15,949 bases of DNA from Fervidifonticultor_A sp037443565 (GCA_037443565.1 JBBIOB010000063.1:1-15949), one strand, 5' to 3'; counted from the stretch's first letter, positions 1 through 12,175 are shown. Made by a program: numbers and translations. The notes: a model not told the origin generated them from the letters alone.

Positions 1-506
1 CAGAGGACGCCGCAATCGAGCGCGAGACCAGACGCGAAATCGAACTCAAGATCGTGGGGTTGCGGCCGGCGTCGAAGAAGACGGTGGTGACGGGGCTGGA
101 GATGTTCCGGAAGTCGCTGGACGAGGCGCTGGCAGGGGACAACATTGGGGTATTGCTGCGGGGGGTAGAGAAGGACGAAGTGGAGCGGGGGATGGTGCTG
201 GCGAAGCCGGGGTCGATCAAGCCGCACACGGACTTTGAGGCGGAGGTGTATGTGCTGACGAAGGAGGAGGGAGGGCGGCACACGCCGTTCTTCACGGGGT
301 ACCGGCCGCAGTTCTACTTTCGGACGACGGACGTGACGGGGGACATTGCGCTGCCGGCGGGGGTGGAGATGGTGATGCCGGGGGACAACATCACGATGGG
401 GGTGAAGCTGATCACCCCGGTGGCGCTGGAGGAAGGGCTGCGGTTTGCGATCCGGGAAGGCGGGCGGACGGTCGGCGCCGGTGTCGTTGTGAAGGTGGTG
501 GAGTAG
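1..506 (+). CDS. tuf: Elongation factor Tu, C-terminal part (5' end outside the window)
   Basis: EF-Tu is the GTPase that brings aminoacyl-tRNA to the ribosomal A site. The reading frame is open from base 3 to the TAG at 504-506. From base 54 it reads clearly as EF-Tu domain 2 (TVVTGLEMFRK, AGDNIGVLLRG, DEVERGMVLAKPGS) followed by domain 3 (HTPFFTGYRPQFYFRTTDVTG, ending GRTVGAGVVVKVVE). The GTPase domain lies upstream of the window. The first ~50 bases translate in frame as EDAAIERETRREIELKI, which does not match the expected ERG...VGDEVEIVG segment; this may be a contig-end artefact. Codon use is strongly G-ending: from base 54, 15 of 19 glycines are GGG and 11 of 12 threonines are ACG, unlike the neighbouring genes. 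rpmG follows after 3 bases. A second tuf begins at 15848. Confidence 0.95.
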   Translation, partial: EDAAIERETRREIELKIVGLRPASKKTVVTGLEMFRKSLDEALAGDNIGVLLRGVEKDEVERGMVLAKPGSIKPHTDFEAEVYVLTKEEGGRHTPFFTGYRPQFYFRTTDVTGDIALPAGVEMVMPGDNITMGVKLITPVALEEGLRFAIREGGRTVGAGVVVKVVE

Positions 507-509
507 GCC

Positions 510-662
510 ATGCCGCGAGATATCGTGACGCTTGCCTGCACGGAGTGCAAGCGGCGCAACTACACGACCACGAAGAACAAGAAGAACGACCCCGACCGGC
601 TCGAGATGACCAAGTACTGCAAGTGGTGTCGCAAGCACACGCCGCACCGCGAGACCCGCTAG
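510..662 (+). CDS. rpmG: 50S ribosomal protein L33
   Basis: A 50-aa basic protein of the large ribosomal subunit. It reads MPRDIVTLACTECKRRNY and ends CKWCRKHTPHRETR, with the L33 features NYTTTKNKKN and LEMTKYC. Four cysteines (C10, C13, C37, C40) form the CxxC...CxxC zinc ribbon, so this is the zinc-binding type of L33. The ATG lies 3 bases after the tuf stop, and the purine-rich GGTGGTGGAG at the end of tuf can serve as its ribosome binding site, so it is probably cotranscribed with tuf. The order tuf-rpmG-tRNA-Trp-secE is common in bacteria. Length is normal for the family. Confidence 0.96.
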   Translation: MPRDIVTLACTECKRRNYTTTKNKKNDPDRLEMTKYCKWCRKHTPHRETR

Positions 663-684
663 CCGCGGGCCTCGCGTCGGTTGC

Positions 685-713
685 TTGCCGGCGATCTGGG
701 CCATCCGTATAAT
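685..713 (+). promoter_or_regulatory. Sigma-70-type promoter for tRNA-Trp
   Basis: TTGCCG (685-690), a 17-bp spacer and a perfect TATAAT (708-713). Predicted transcription start is about 720, some five bases before the mature tRNA 5' end at 725. It lies in the 62-base gap between rpmG and the tRNA gene and would drive the tRNA separately from tuf-rpmG. Confidence 0.8.
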
Positions 714-724
714 GGAGGCGTCAT

Positions 725-801
725 AGGGGCGTAGCTCCAATTGGTAGAGCAGCGGTCTCCAAAACCGCGCGTTGGGGGTTCGAATCCCTCCGCCCCTGCC
801 A
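725..801 (+). tRNA. trnW: tRNA-Trp (anticodon CCA)
   Basis: Complete cloverleaf. The acceptor stem AGGGGCG (725-731) pairs with CGCCCCT (791-797), followed by discriminator G798 and an encoded CCA (799-801). The D stem is GCTC/GAGC (734-737 with 747-750). The anticodon stem GCGGT/ACCGC (752-756 with 764-768) encloses loop CTCCAAA with anticodon CCA at 759-761. The T arm GGGGG-TTCGAAT-CCCTC (774-790) has one G-T wobble. CCA reads UGG, tryptophan. Location between rpmG and secE is the usual one for this tRNA. Confidence 0.98.
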
Positions 802-805
802 GTCG

Positions 806-830
806 TTCCGCGGGCCTGTGGCCCGCGGAA
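806..830 (+). terminator. Perfect hairpin just after tRNA-Trp, possible terminator or processing signal
   Basis: TTCCGCGGGCC (806-816), a TGT loop, and GGCCCGCGGAA (820-830) form an 11-bp perfect stem five bases after the CCA end. There is no T-run after it (CCGCTTCTGA), so it is not a textbook Rho-independent terminator. It could pause RNA polymerase or define the 3' end of the tRNA precursor. Confidence 0.45.
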
Positions 831-880
831 CCGCTTCTGACCCTACCGCGTTCTCTGGCGTAGGGAAGGAGATGGCGGGT

Positions 881-1453
881 ATGTGGGTGGTTCCCCGGTT
901 GGTCGTACGCACGCTCTTCGCCGTTGTGCTGGTCGCCCTCCTCGTCATCCCGTCGATCGGGCAGGCCGGTCCCGGGCCCCGGCCCGACCTGTCGCGAGTG
1001 CGGGTGCTGGCCATCGCGCCCTTCGCCGATGTGGCGGCACTGACCCGACCGCTGGCGGACTGGGGCGCGGTCAGGCTGTCGGAGCTGATCGCGCATGGTC
1101 CGTTCCAGGTGGTCCCCCCCGCGCGCGTAACCCAGGAGATGCGGCGTCTGGGCATCGCGCCGGAGGAACTCATCAGTCCCACAAAGACGGTTAGCGTAGG
1201 CCAGGCGGTCGGCGCAGATGCGGTCGTCACTGGCCGGGTGCTTCTGCTCCAGACGGAGCGCGAGCGGAGCGACATCGATGACCGGCCGTTCAGCGGGCTT
1301 CCTGTGAGCCGGGTGGACGTCGACGTACGGGTGCTCGAGGTGGGCACGAGGCTCAACCTGTTCCAGGACACCTTCATCTGCCAGGTGTCCTCGTGGGGCT
1401 TCGCGGCGATGGAGTGCGTCGTCCGGGACGTGGCATCGCGCCTCGTCCGGTAG
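881..1453 (+). CDS. Exported protein of unknown function with a CsgG/TolB-N-like domain
   Basis: A 190-aa protein if the ATG at 881 is used; GGGAAGGAG ends at 871, nine bases before it. An ATG at 872 is too close to that site, and a GTG at 818 lies inside the hairpin. Residues 1-29 look like a signal peptide: a positive start (R6, R10), a hydrophobic run LFAVVLVALLVI, and a possible cut after GQA. There is no lipobox cysteine. The mature part has the pattern of the alpha/beta domain seen in CsgG-, LpoB- and TolB-N-type proteins: strand VRVLAIAPFAD, a helix with LSELI, FQVVPPARV, then VGQAVGADAVVTGRVLLLQ. Two late cysteines (FICQ, MECVV) could form a disulfide. It would act outside the cytoplasm. 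It has no obvious link to its neighbours and may be an accessory insertion into a conserved cluster. The family assignment rests on pattern only. Confidence 0.6.
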   Translation: MWVVPRLVVRTLFAVVLVALLVIPSIGQAGPGPRPDLSRVRVLAIAPFADVAALTRPLADWGAVRLSELIAHGPFQVVPPARVTQEMRRLGIAPEELISPTKTVSVGQAVGADAVVTGRVLLLQTERERSDIDDRPFSGLPVSRVDVDVRVLEVGTRLNLFQDTFICQVSSWGFAAMECVVRDVASRLVR

Positions 1454-1506
1454 TCATCGCCGGGCGCGATGTGCGCGAGGCCGACCGCACCGAAGGCCGG
1501 CCTCGC

Positions 1507-1538
1507 TGCCGACCTCGCGCATTGCCGACCTCGCGCAT
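1507..1538 (+). repeat. 16-bp tandem repeat directly upstream of the secE promoter
   Basis: TGCCGACCTCGCGCAT occurs twice in perfect tandem (1507-1522, 1523-1538). The second copy ends at the base before the -35 box (TTGACA, 1539). An imperfect inverted copy, GTGCGCGAGGCCGAC, lies at 1471-1485. Its TGCGCGAGG (1472-1480) is exactly complementary to CCTCGCGCA in either repeat, so two alternative hairpins are possible. They could end transcription of the upstream gene, or the repeats could be protein-binding sites. Function is unknown. Confidence 0.75.
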
Positions 1539-1566
1539 TTGACAGGTCGGGCAGGCATGGTATACT
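1539..1566 (+). promoter_or_regulatory. Strong sigma-70-type promoter for secE-nusG-rplK-rplA
   Basis: Consensus TTGACA (1539-1544), a 16-bp spacer and TATACT (1561-1566). Predicted start is about 1573, giving a leader of roughly 57 bases before secE. The leader contains nine consecutive Ts (1592-1600). No hairpin stands directly before the T-run, so it does not look like a terminator. Confidence 0.85.
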
Positions 1567-1629
1567 TGGGTGGCATTCCCGGCGCAGGTTCTTTTTTTTT
1601 GGGGTTTGCGCACTCCCCGGGGAGGGCTC

Positions 1630-1914
1630 ATGGCGCGGACAACGGACGCCAAACTCGCTTCTCGGCCGGCAGCCAAGCCTGCACGCACCGATGGGCTCCG
1701 ACGGCTGCCGGCGGTCGTGGAGCGTCCCAGGACGTACCTGCGGGAGGTCTGGACGGAGCTGCACCGCGTCGACTGGCCGACGCGGACCGAGCTGATCCGG
1801 ATGTCGATCGTGGTGCTGGTCGTCTTGATCGTCATGGCGCTGTACCTGGGCCTCTTTGACTACATCTTCACCGTGGTCGTGCGGCGGTGGCTCCTCCCGC
1901 CCACCGCCCCGTAG
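1630..1914 (+). CDS. secE: Preprotein translocase subunit SecE
   Basis: SecE is the small clamp subunit of the SecYEG channel in the inner membrane. The 94-aa product has a basic, Ala/Pro-rich N-terminal tail (residues 1-30), the amphipathic family helix and hinge (TYLREVWTELHRVDWPTRTEL, about 35-55) with the characteristic V-x-W-P-T pattern, and one transmembrane segment (about 58-80). It is the short single-span form, not the three-span form of E. coli. The ATG at 1630 follows GGGGAGGG with 3 bases between. The frame is open further upstream, but that part covers the T-run and promoter leader and is not SecE-like. nusG starts 5 bases after the stop, the usual secE-nusG pair. Confidence 0.95.
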   Translation: MARTTDAKLASRPAAKPARTDGLRRLPAVVERPRTYLREVWTELHRVDWPTRTELIRMSIVVLVVLIVMALYLGLFDYIFTVVVRRWLLPPTAP

Positions 1915-1919
1915 GCGCG

Positions 1920-2564
1920 ATGTCGAGGATCGACGACCCCCTCAAAGGCCTCTTCGCCGACGAACCGGTCCAGCCGGTCGAGGAGCCGGCTGAGCCCGAC
2001 GAGGTCGCCGTCGCGAAGGACCCCCGCCTCAAGTGGTATGTGATCCACACCTATTCAGGGTACGAGGCCAAAGTGAAGTCCAACCTCGAGCGGCGCATCG
2101 CCTCGATGAACATGAAGGACAAGATCTTCCAGGTGCTCATTCCGACCGAGAAAGAGAAGGAGATCAAGGGCGGGAAGCGTCGCGAGGTCGATCGGAAGAT
2201 CTTTCCGGGCTACGTCCTCGTCGAGGTCAAGACCGATGAGCAGGGCGAACTTGAGAACGATGCCTGGTACGTGATCCGCAACACTCCCGGCGTGACAGGA
2301 TTCGTGGGATCAGGGGCCAGACCGATCCCGCTCGAGGACAAGGAAGTCCGCGCGCTGCTGCGTCAACTGCGAGACGAGACGCCCAAGTTCCGGATCACCT
2401 ACCAGAAGGGCTCGCCGGTCCGGATCACATCCGGTCCGTTCCAGGACTTCACCGGGCTGGTGGATGAGATCATGATGGAAAAGGAGAAAGTCCGGGTGCT
2501 GGTGTCGATCTTCGGACGCGAGACGCCTGTCGAACTGGACTTCGGGCAGGTCGAGAAACTCTAG
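1920..2564 (+). CDS. nusG: Transcription termination/antitermination factor NusG
   Basis: NusG binds the RNA polymerase clamp, suppresses pausing and links polymerase to Rho or to the ribosome. The 214-aa product begins with an acidic, Pro/Glu-rich extension of about 37 residues not seen in E. coli NusG. The NGN domain follows (about 38-135: KWYVIHTYSGYE, RKIFPGYVLVEV, NTPGVTGFVG), then a KOW domain (about 163-195: GSPVRITSGPFQDFTG) and the ending GRETPVELDFGQVEKL. The ATG at 1920 is 5 bases after the secE stop and has no good Shine-Dalgarno sequence, so translation is probably coupled to secE. In-frame upstream starts overlap secE and would add unrelated residues. Confidence 0.97.
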   Translation: MSRIDDPLKGLFADEPVQPVEEPAEPDEVAVAKDPRLKWYVIHTYSGYEAKVKSNLERRIASMNMKDKIFQVLIPTEKEKEIKGGKRREVDRKIFPGYVLVEVKTDEQGELENDAWYVIRNTPGVTGFVGSGARPIPLEDKEVRALLRQLRDETPKFRITYQKGSPVRITSGPFQDFTGLVDEIMMEKEKVRVLVSIFGRETPVELDFGQVEKL

Positions 2565-2574
2565 GAGACGGTCG

Positions 2575-3000
2575 ATGGCCAAGAAAGTCATCGCGATGGT
2601 CAAGCTGCAGATTCCGGCCGGCAAGGCGACGCCGGCACCGCCGGTCGGCCCGGCCCTGGGCCAGCACGGCGTCAACATCATGGAGTTCTGCAAGGCGTAC
2701 AACGACCGCACGGCCAAGCTCGCCGGTACGATCGTCCCGGTCGAGATCACCGTGTTTGCGGATCGCACCTTCACGTTCGTCACCAAGACCCCGCCGGCGG
2801 CCATCCTGCTGCGGCAGGCGGCGGGGCTCGAGAAGGGCTCGGGCGAGCCGAACAAGACCAAGGTGGGCACGGTGACGCGCAAGCAGGTCCGGGAGATCGC
2901 AGAGCGCAAGATGCCTGACCTCAACGCCAACACCGTTGAGGCCGCCATGCGCATGATCGAAGGCACCGCCCGCTCCATGGGGATCGAGGTCGTGGGTTAG
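2575..3000 (+). CDS. rplK: 50S ribosomal protein L11
   Basis: L11 binds the GTPase-associated centre of 23S rRNA, with L10 and L7/L12 at the stalk base. The 141-aa product has the normal family length. The N-terminal domain carries the conserved proline-rich stretch (PAGKATPAPPVGPALGQHG, about 14-32) and NIMEFCKAYN. The C-terminal rRNA-binding domain contains TFVTKTPPAAILLRQAAG and ends MIEGTARSMGIEVVG. The ribosome binding site AGGAG (2563-2567) overlaps the nusG stop codon, 7 bases before the ATG, showing tight operon packing. Confidence 0.98.
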   Translation: MAKKVIAMVKLQIPAGKATPAPPVGPALGQHGVNIMEFCKAYNDRTAKLAGTIVPVEITVFADRTFTFVTKTPPAAILLRQAAGLEKGSGEPNKTKVGTVTRKQVREIAERKMPDLNANTVEAAMRMIEGTARSMGIEVVG

Positions 3001-3030
3001 GCGCGCACCGACGCGCCGCGCAGCGCGGGA

Positions 3031-3045
3031 GGGGGACAATCCCCC
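3031..3045 (+). promoter_or_regulatory. Hairpin in the rplK-rplA spacer, possible translational control site
   Basis: GGGGGA-CAA-TCCCCC forms a 6-bp stem 12 bases before the rplA ribosome binding site (AGGAGG, 3058-3063). In many bacteria L1 represses its own operon by binding mRNA near these genes. I do not see the usual L1-binding consensus here, so a link to L1 is only a guess. Confidence 0.35.
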
Positions 3046-3069
3046 GGTCGGACCGCGAGGAGGATCATG

Positions 3070-3780
3070 ATGGGACATCACGGCAAGCGCTACCTGGTCG
3101 CCGCCAAGCGGGTCGAGCACCGCCGGTTGCACGCGCCCGACGAGGCGGTGCGTCTGGTGCGGGAGACCGCGACCGCGAAGTTCTCCGAGACCGTCGAGGC
3201 GCACATCCGTCTGGGAGTCGATCCCAAGCAGGCGGATCAGCAAGTGCGGGGCACCGTGGTCCTCCCGCACGGCACCGGCCGGTCGGTCCGGGTGGCGGTC
3301 TTCGCCAAAGGGGAGAAGGCCCGGGAGGCCGAGACCGCCGGTGCAGACGTGGTCGGCGCTGAGGACCTGATCGAGAAGGTCCAGGGCGGCTGGATGGAGT
3401 TCGACGTGGCCGTCGCCACCCCCGACGTCATGAATCTCGTCAGCCGGCTCGGCCGCATCCTCGGGCCCCGCGGGCTGATGCCCAACCCGAAGGCCGGCAC
3501 CGTGACCATGGACGTCGCGCGCGCGGTGCGTGAACTCAAGGCCGGCAAGATCGAGTTCCGGCTCGACAAGGCTGGCATCATCCATGTGCCGATGGGCAAG
3601 GTGTCGTTCAGTGAAGCGCAGCTGCTCGAGAACCTGACAGCGCTCACGGATGCGATCGCCCGGGCCAGGCCCGCCGCGGCTAAGGGGACCTACATCCGGT
3701 CGCTCACGCTCGCCTCCACCATGGGGCCGGGGATCCGTATCGACCCGGCCAAGGCCCAGACGGCCACACGCGTCTCGTGA
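3070..3780 (+). CDS. rplA: 50S ribosomal protein L1
   Basis: L1 forms the mobile stalk of the large subunit at the E site and often represses its own operon. Two adjacent ATGs exist at 3067 and 3070. I choose the second because AGGAGG (3058-3063) is then 6 bases away, and MGHHGKRY aligns with the usual MAKHGKRY start; the product is 236 aa. Family features include FSETVEAHIRLGVDPKQADQ, VRGTVVLPHGTG, the signature LGPRGLMPNPKAGTV in the middle of the protein, and the ending TYIRSLTLASTMGPGIRID. It is the last gene of the secE-nusG-rplK-rplA unit; a new promoter begins 2 bases after its stop. Confidence 0.97.
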   Translation: MGHHGKRYLVAAKRVEHRRLHAPDEAVRLVRETATAKFSETVEAHIRLGVDPKQADQQVRGTVVLPHGTGRSVRVAVFAKGEKAREAETAGADVVGAEDLIEKVQGGWMEFDVAVATPDVMNLVSRLGRILGPRGLMPNPKAGTVTMDVARAVRELKAGKIEFRLDKAGIIHVPMGKVSFSEAQLLENLTALTDAIARARPAAAKGTYIRSLTLASTMGPGIRIDPAKAQTATRVS

Positions 3781-3781
3781 T

Positions 3782-3810
3782 TTGACGCCGGCGGGGGGCG
3801 ATGGTATACT
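3782..3810 (+). promoter_or_regulatory. Promoter for rplJ-rplL
   Basis: TTGACG (3782-3787), a 17-bp spacer and TATACT (3805-3810). It starts immediately after the rplA stop codon. Predicted transcription start is about 3817, giving a leader of about 170 bases before rplJ that holds the L10-leader elements. Confidence 0.85.
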
Positions 3811-3816
3811 CCGCAC

Positions 3817-3961
3817 GGTTCGACGCGATCTGCAACCGAAGACTTCGGCCGCCGTGCGCGGCCGCGCGCCGTAGACAGCAGGTGCCTGACCGGGCCTAAG
3901 GACCTTGGGTCGCCTGCCGAGGAGCGGGATGGGCAGGACCCGTCTGGCTACGGCGGGTCCT
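3817..3961 (+). promoter_or_regulatory. Ribosomal protein L10 leader (cis-regulatory RNA)
   Basis: The leader contains the conserved L10-binding core as I recall it for the L10_leader family: GTAGACAGCAGGTGCC (from 3871) and, after a variable arm, CGCCTGCCGAGGAG (from 3911). GCAGG (3878-3882) pairs with CCTGC (3913-3917), and GACC-TTG-GGTC (3901-3911) forms an inner hairpin. In characterised cases the L10(L12)4 complex binds this fold and lowers expression of rplJ and rplL. Position between a promoter and rplJ fits. The outer boundaries are estimated from the predicted start and the downstream hairpin. Confidence 0.8.
3935..3961 (+). terminator. Attenuator-like hairpin at the end of the L10 leader
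   Basis: AGGACCCG (3935-3942) pairs perfectly with CGGGTCCT (3954-3961) around an 11-base loop, followed by TGTGTTT. GACCC (3937-3941) could instead pair with GGGTC (3907-3911) inside the L10-binding part, so the two structures exclude each other. This is the arrangement expected for L10-controlled premature termination. The T-tract is weak, so termination strength is uncertain. Confidence 0.6.
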
Positions 3962-3986
3962 TGTGTTTCGGATGGAGGGTTGACCG

Positions 3987-4508
3987 ATGCCTCGTCCAGA
4001 GAAACTGCGAGAAGTCGATCTGCTGGAGGCGCGCCTCCGAGCGGCGGCGGCCGTCATCCTGACTGACTTCCGCGGGCTGACCGTCGGCGAGATCACGCGG
4101 CTGCGGGGCAGGCTCCGCGAGGCCGGAGTCGAGTACCGGGTCGTGAAGAACCGGCTGCTGGGAATTGCCAGCCGGGCCGCCGGGCTGGAAGCGCTTGGCG
4201 GGATGTTGGAGGGGCCCACCGGAGCCGCGTTCGTCGCCGACGACCCGGTGACCGCGGCCAGGATCCTTCAGGAGTTCAGCCGGCTCAGCCGCAAGCTCGC
4301 CATCAAAGGCAGCATTGTCTCCGGGCGCGTGTACGACGAGGCCCGGACCCGGGCCATGGCCGATCTGCCCGGCCGAGCGGAGCTGCTAGCCAGAACCGTC
4401 GGAGGCATCGCCGCGCCGCTGTCAGGCCTGGTGGGGGTCCTGTCCGCGGTGTCACGGAACCTGGTGTCTGTTCTGGATCAGATCCGCCAGCAGCGAAGCG
4501 CCGCCTGA
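3987..4508 (+). CDS. rplJ: 50S ribosomal protein L10
   Basis: L10 anchors the L7/L12 dimers to the stalk base of the large subunit and regulates its own mRNA. The 173-aa product has the family pattern: an N-terminal rRNA-binding domain with ILTDFRGLTVGEITRLRGRLREAG and EYRVVKNRLL (about 25-55), EGPTGAAFVADDP, IKGSIVSGR, and a C-terminal helix for L12 binding (VLSAVSRNLVSVLDQIRQQ). The ATG follows GGAGGG (3974-3979) with 7 bases between. It is preceded by its own promoter and L10 leader and followed by rplL after 69 bases. Confidence 0.97.
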   Translation: MPRPEKLREVDLLEARLRAAAAVILTDFRGLTVGEITRLRGRLREAGVEYRVVKNRLLGIASRAAGLEALGGMLEGPTGAAFVADDPVTAARILQEFSRLSRKLAIKGSIVSGRVYDEARTRAMADLPGRAELLARTVGGIAAPLSGLVGVLSAVSRNLVSVLDQIRQQRSAA

Positions 4509-4526
4509 TCACTCAGCGCACATCCG

Positions 4527-4540
4527 GGCCTCGCGAGGCC
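4527..4540 (+). other. 14-bp palindrome in the rplJ-rplL spacer
   Basis: GGCCTCGCGAGGCC is a perfect palindrome and would form a short RNA hairpin with loop CGCG. It lies in the 69-base spacer, 24 bases before the rplL ribosome binding site (GGGAGGG, 4565-4571). It may affect mRNA processing or the higher translation of rplL; function is not shown by the sequence. Confidence 0.4.
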
Positions 4541-4577
4541 TGAGACCACCGAAGACGATGTATTGGGAGGGACCGAC

Positions 4578-4973
4578 GTGGCAGCCAAACTGAGCAAGGA
4601 CGAGATCATCGAGGCGATCAGCGGGTTGACGGTGCTCGAGCTCGCCGACCTGGTGAAGGCCCTGGAGGAGAAGTTCGGCGTGACCGCGGCCGCCCCGGTG
4701 GCCGTGGCCGCCATGCCCGGCGCAGGAGCGGCCGCGGCGGCCGGCCCGGCCGTCGAGGAGCAGACCGAGTTCGATGCCGTGCTCCAGGCGATCGGTGAGA
4801 AGAAGATCCAGGTCATCAAGGTGGTGCGCGAGCTGACCGGGCTGGGCCTGAAGGAAGCAAAGGATCTGGTGGACGGCGCGCCGAAGCCAGTGAGGGAGAA
4901 GGTCAGCCGCCAGGAGGCCGAGACGATCAAGCAGAAGCTCGAGGCCGAAGGCGCGACCGTCGTCATCAAGTAG
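4578..4973 (+). CDS. rplL: 50S ribosomal protein L7/L12
   Basis: L7/L12 forms the flexible stalk that recruits and activates translational GTPases. The 131-aa product has the N-terminal dimerisation and L10-binding domain (LSKDEIIEAISGLTVLELAD...EKFGV, about 4-37), a long Ala/Gly-rich hinge (about 38-62), and the compact C-terminal domain (EFDAVLQAIGEKKIQVIKVVRE, LGLKEAKDLVDGAPKPV, ending EAEGATVVIK). I choose the GTG at 4578 because GGGAGGG lies 6 bases upstream and the product begins MAAKLSKDE like its relatives; a TTG at 4563 overlaps that site. Confidence 0.97.
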   Translation: MAAKLSKDEIIEAISGLTVLELADLVKALEEKFGVTAAAPVAVAAMPGAGAAAAAGPAVEEQTEFDAVLQAIGEKKIQVIKVVRELTGLGLKEAKDLVDGAPKPVREKVSRQEAETIKQKLEAEGATVVIK

Positions 4974-5001
4974 CCGGATCGCCCGGCACCCGCCGCGCCT
5001 C

Positions 5002-5030
5002 TTGACAGGAGGAGAGGCCCGGGGTATTTT
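5002..5030 (+). promoter_or_regulatory. Promoter upstream of rpoB-rpoC
   Basis: Consensus TTGACA (5002-5007), a 17-bp spacer and TATTTT (5025-5030), 28 bases after rplL. Predicted start is about 5037, giving an unusually long leader of about 260 bases before rpoB. Confidence 0.75.
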
Positions 5031-5036
5031 TGTGGA

Positions 5037-5299
5037 TACGGCCTTTCGCAGGGCCGCCGCGTGTGGGTGAGCAGGCATCTGGCCCAGCAGCAGTTGCATC
5101 AGCGAGGCAGGGAGACCGTCCATGGGGACCGGCCCTGCTTTCGTCTTTGGATGAGCCGCCTGCGCGACGCGTCCTGACAGTCGAACCTCGAAGCAATCCG
5201 TGGGCATCCCACAGTAGCGTGCACCACGACGGCCTCGCGACTGATCGACCGCGCCCCTGCGGGAGGCGCCGACTGCATGCGGAGGTGACATTCTCCACC
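5037..5299 (+). other. Long rplL-rpoB leader region without a gene
   Basis: The 326-base gap between rplL and rpoB (4974-5299) holds the promoter at 5002-5030 and this leader. The frame of rpoB stays open upstream to 5030, but those 90 codons show no RpoB-like residues and contain the hairpins, so I treat them as untranslated. Elements seen are CGGCC/GGCCG just after the predicted start, the larger hairpin at 5107-5138, and a small GCGCC/GGCGC hairpin shortly before the ribosome binding site GGAGGTGA (5281-5288). Confidence 0.6.
5107..5148 (+). terminator. Attenuator-like hairpin in the rpoB leader
   Basis: GCAGGG (5107-5112) pairs with CCCTGC (5133-5138), and inside it CCGTCC (5116-5121) pairs with GGACCGG (5126-5132) with one bulged C. 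The stem is followed by TTTCGTCTTT. This resembles an intrinsic terminator with an interrupted T-tract. In E. coli a partial terminator between rplL and rpoB lowers polymerase expression relative to L7/L12; a similar role here is inference. Confidence 0.55.
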
Positions 5300-8704
<3,405 letters not shown>

Positions 8705-8707
8705 GCC

Positions 8708-12148
<3,441 letters not shown>

Positions 12149-12150
12149 GT

Positions 12151-12175
12151 CCGGCCCCAGGGTGGAAGCGGCCGG
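12151..12175 (+). terminator. Hairpin after rpoC, possible terminator
   Basis: CCGGCC (12151-12156) and GGCCGG (12170-12175) can pair around a 13-base loop just after the rpoC stop. No T-run follows, and a new promoter begins at 12203. At best this is a weak or factor-dependent end point. Confidence 0.3.

Noticed and set aside
663..671. CCGCGGGCC before the tRNA promoter, also found at 808-816
   Set aside because: A nine-base GC-only match in GC-rich DNA is likely chance; there are no target-site or integrase signs of an element at the tRNA gene.
5030..5299. In-frame 90-codon extension of rpoB
   Set aside because: It holds no RpoB-like residues, contains the -10 box edge and hairpin structures, and a strong ribosome binding site lies at its end.
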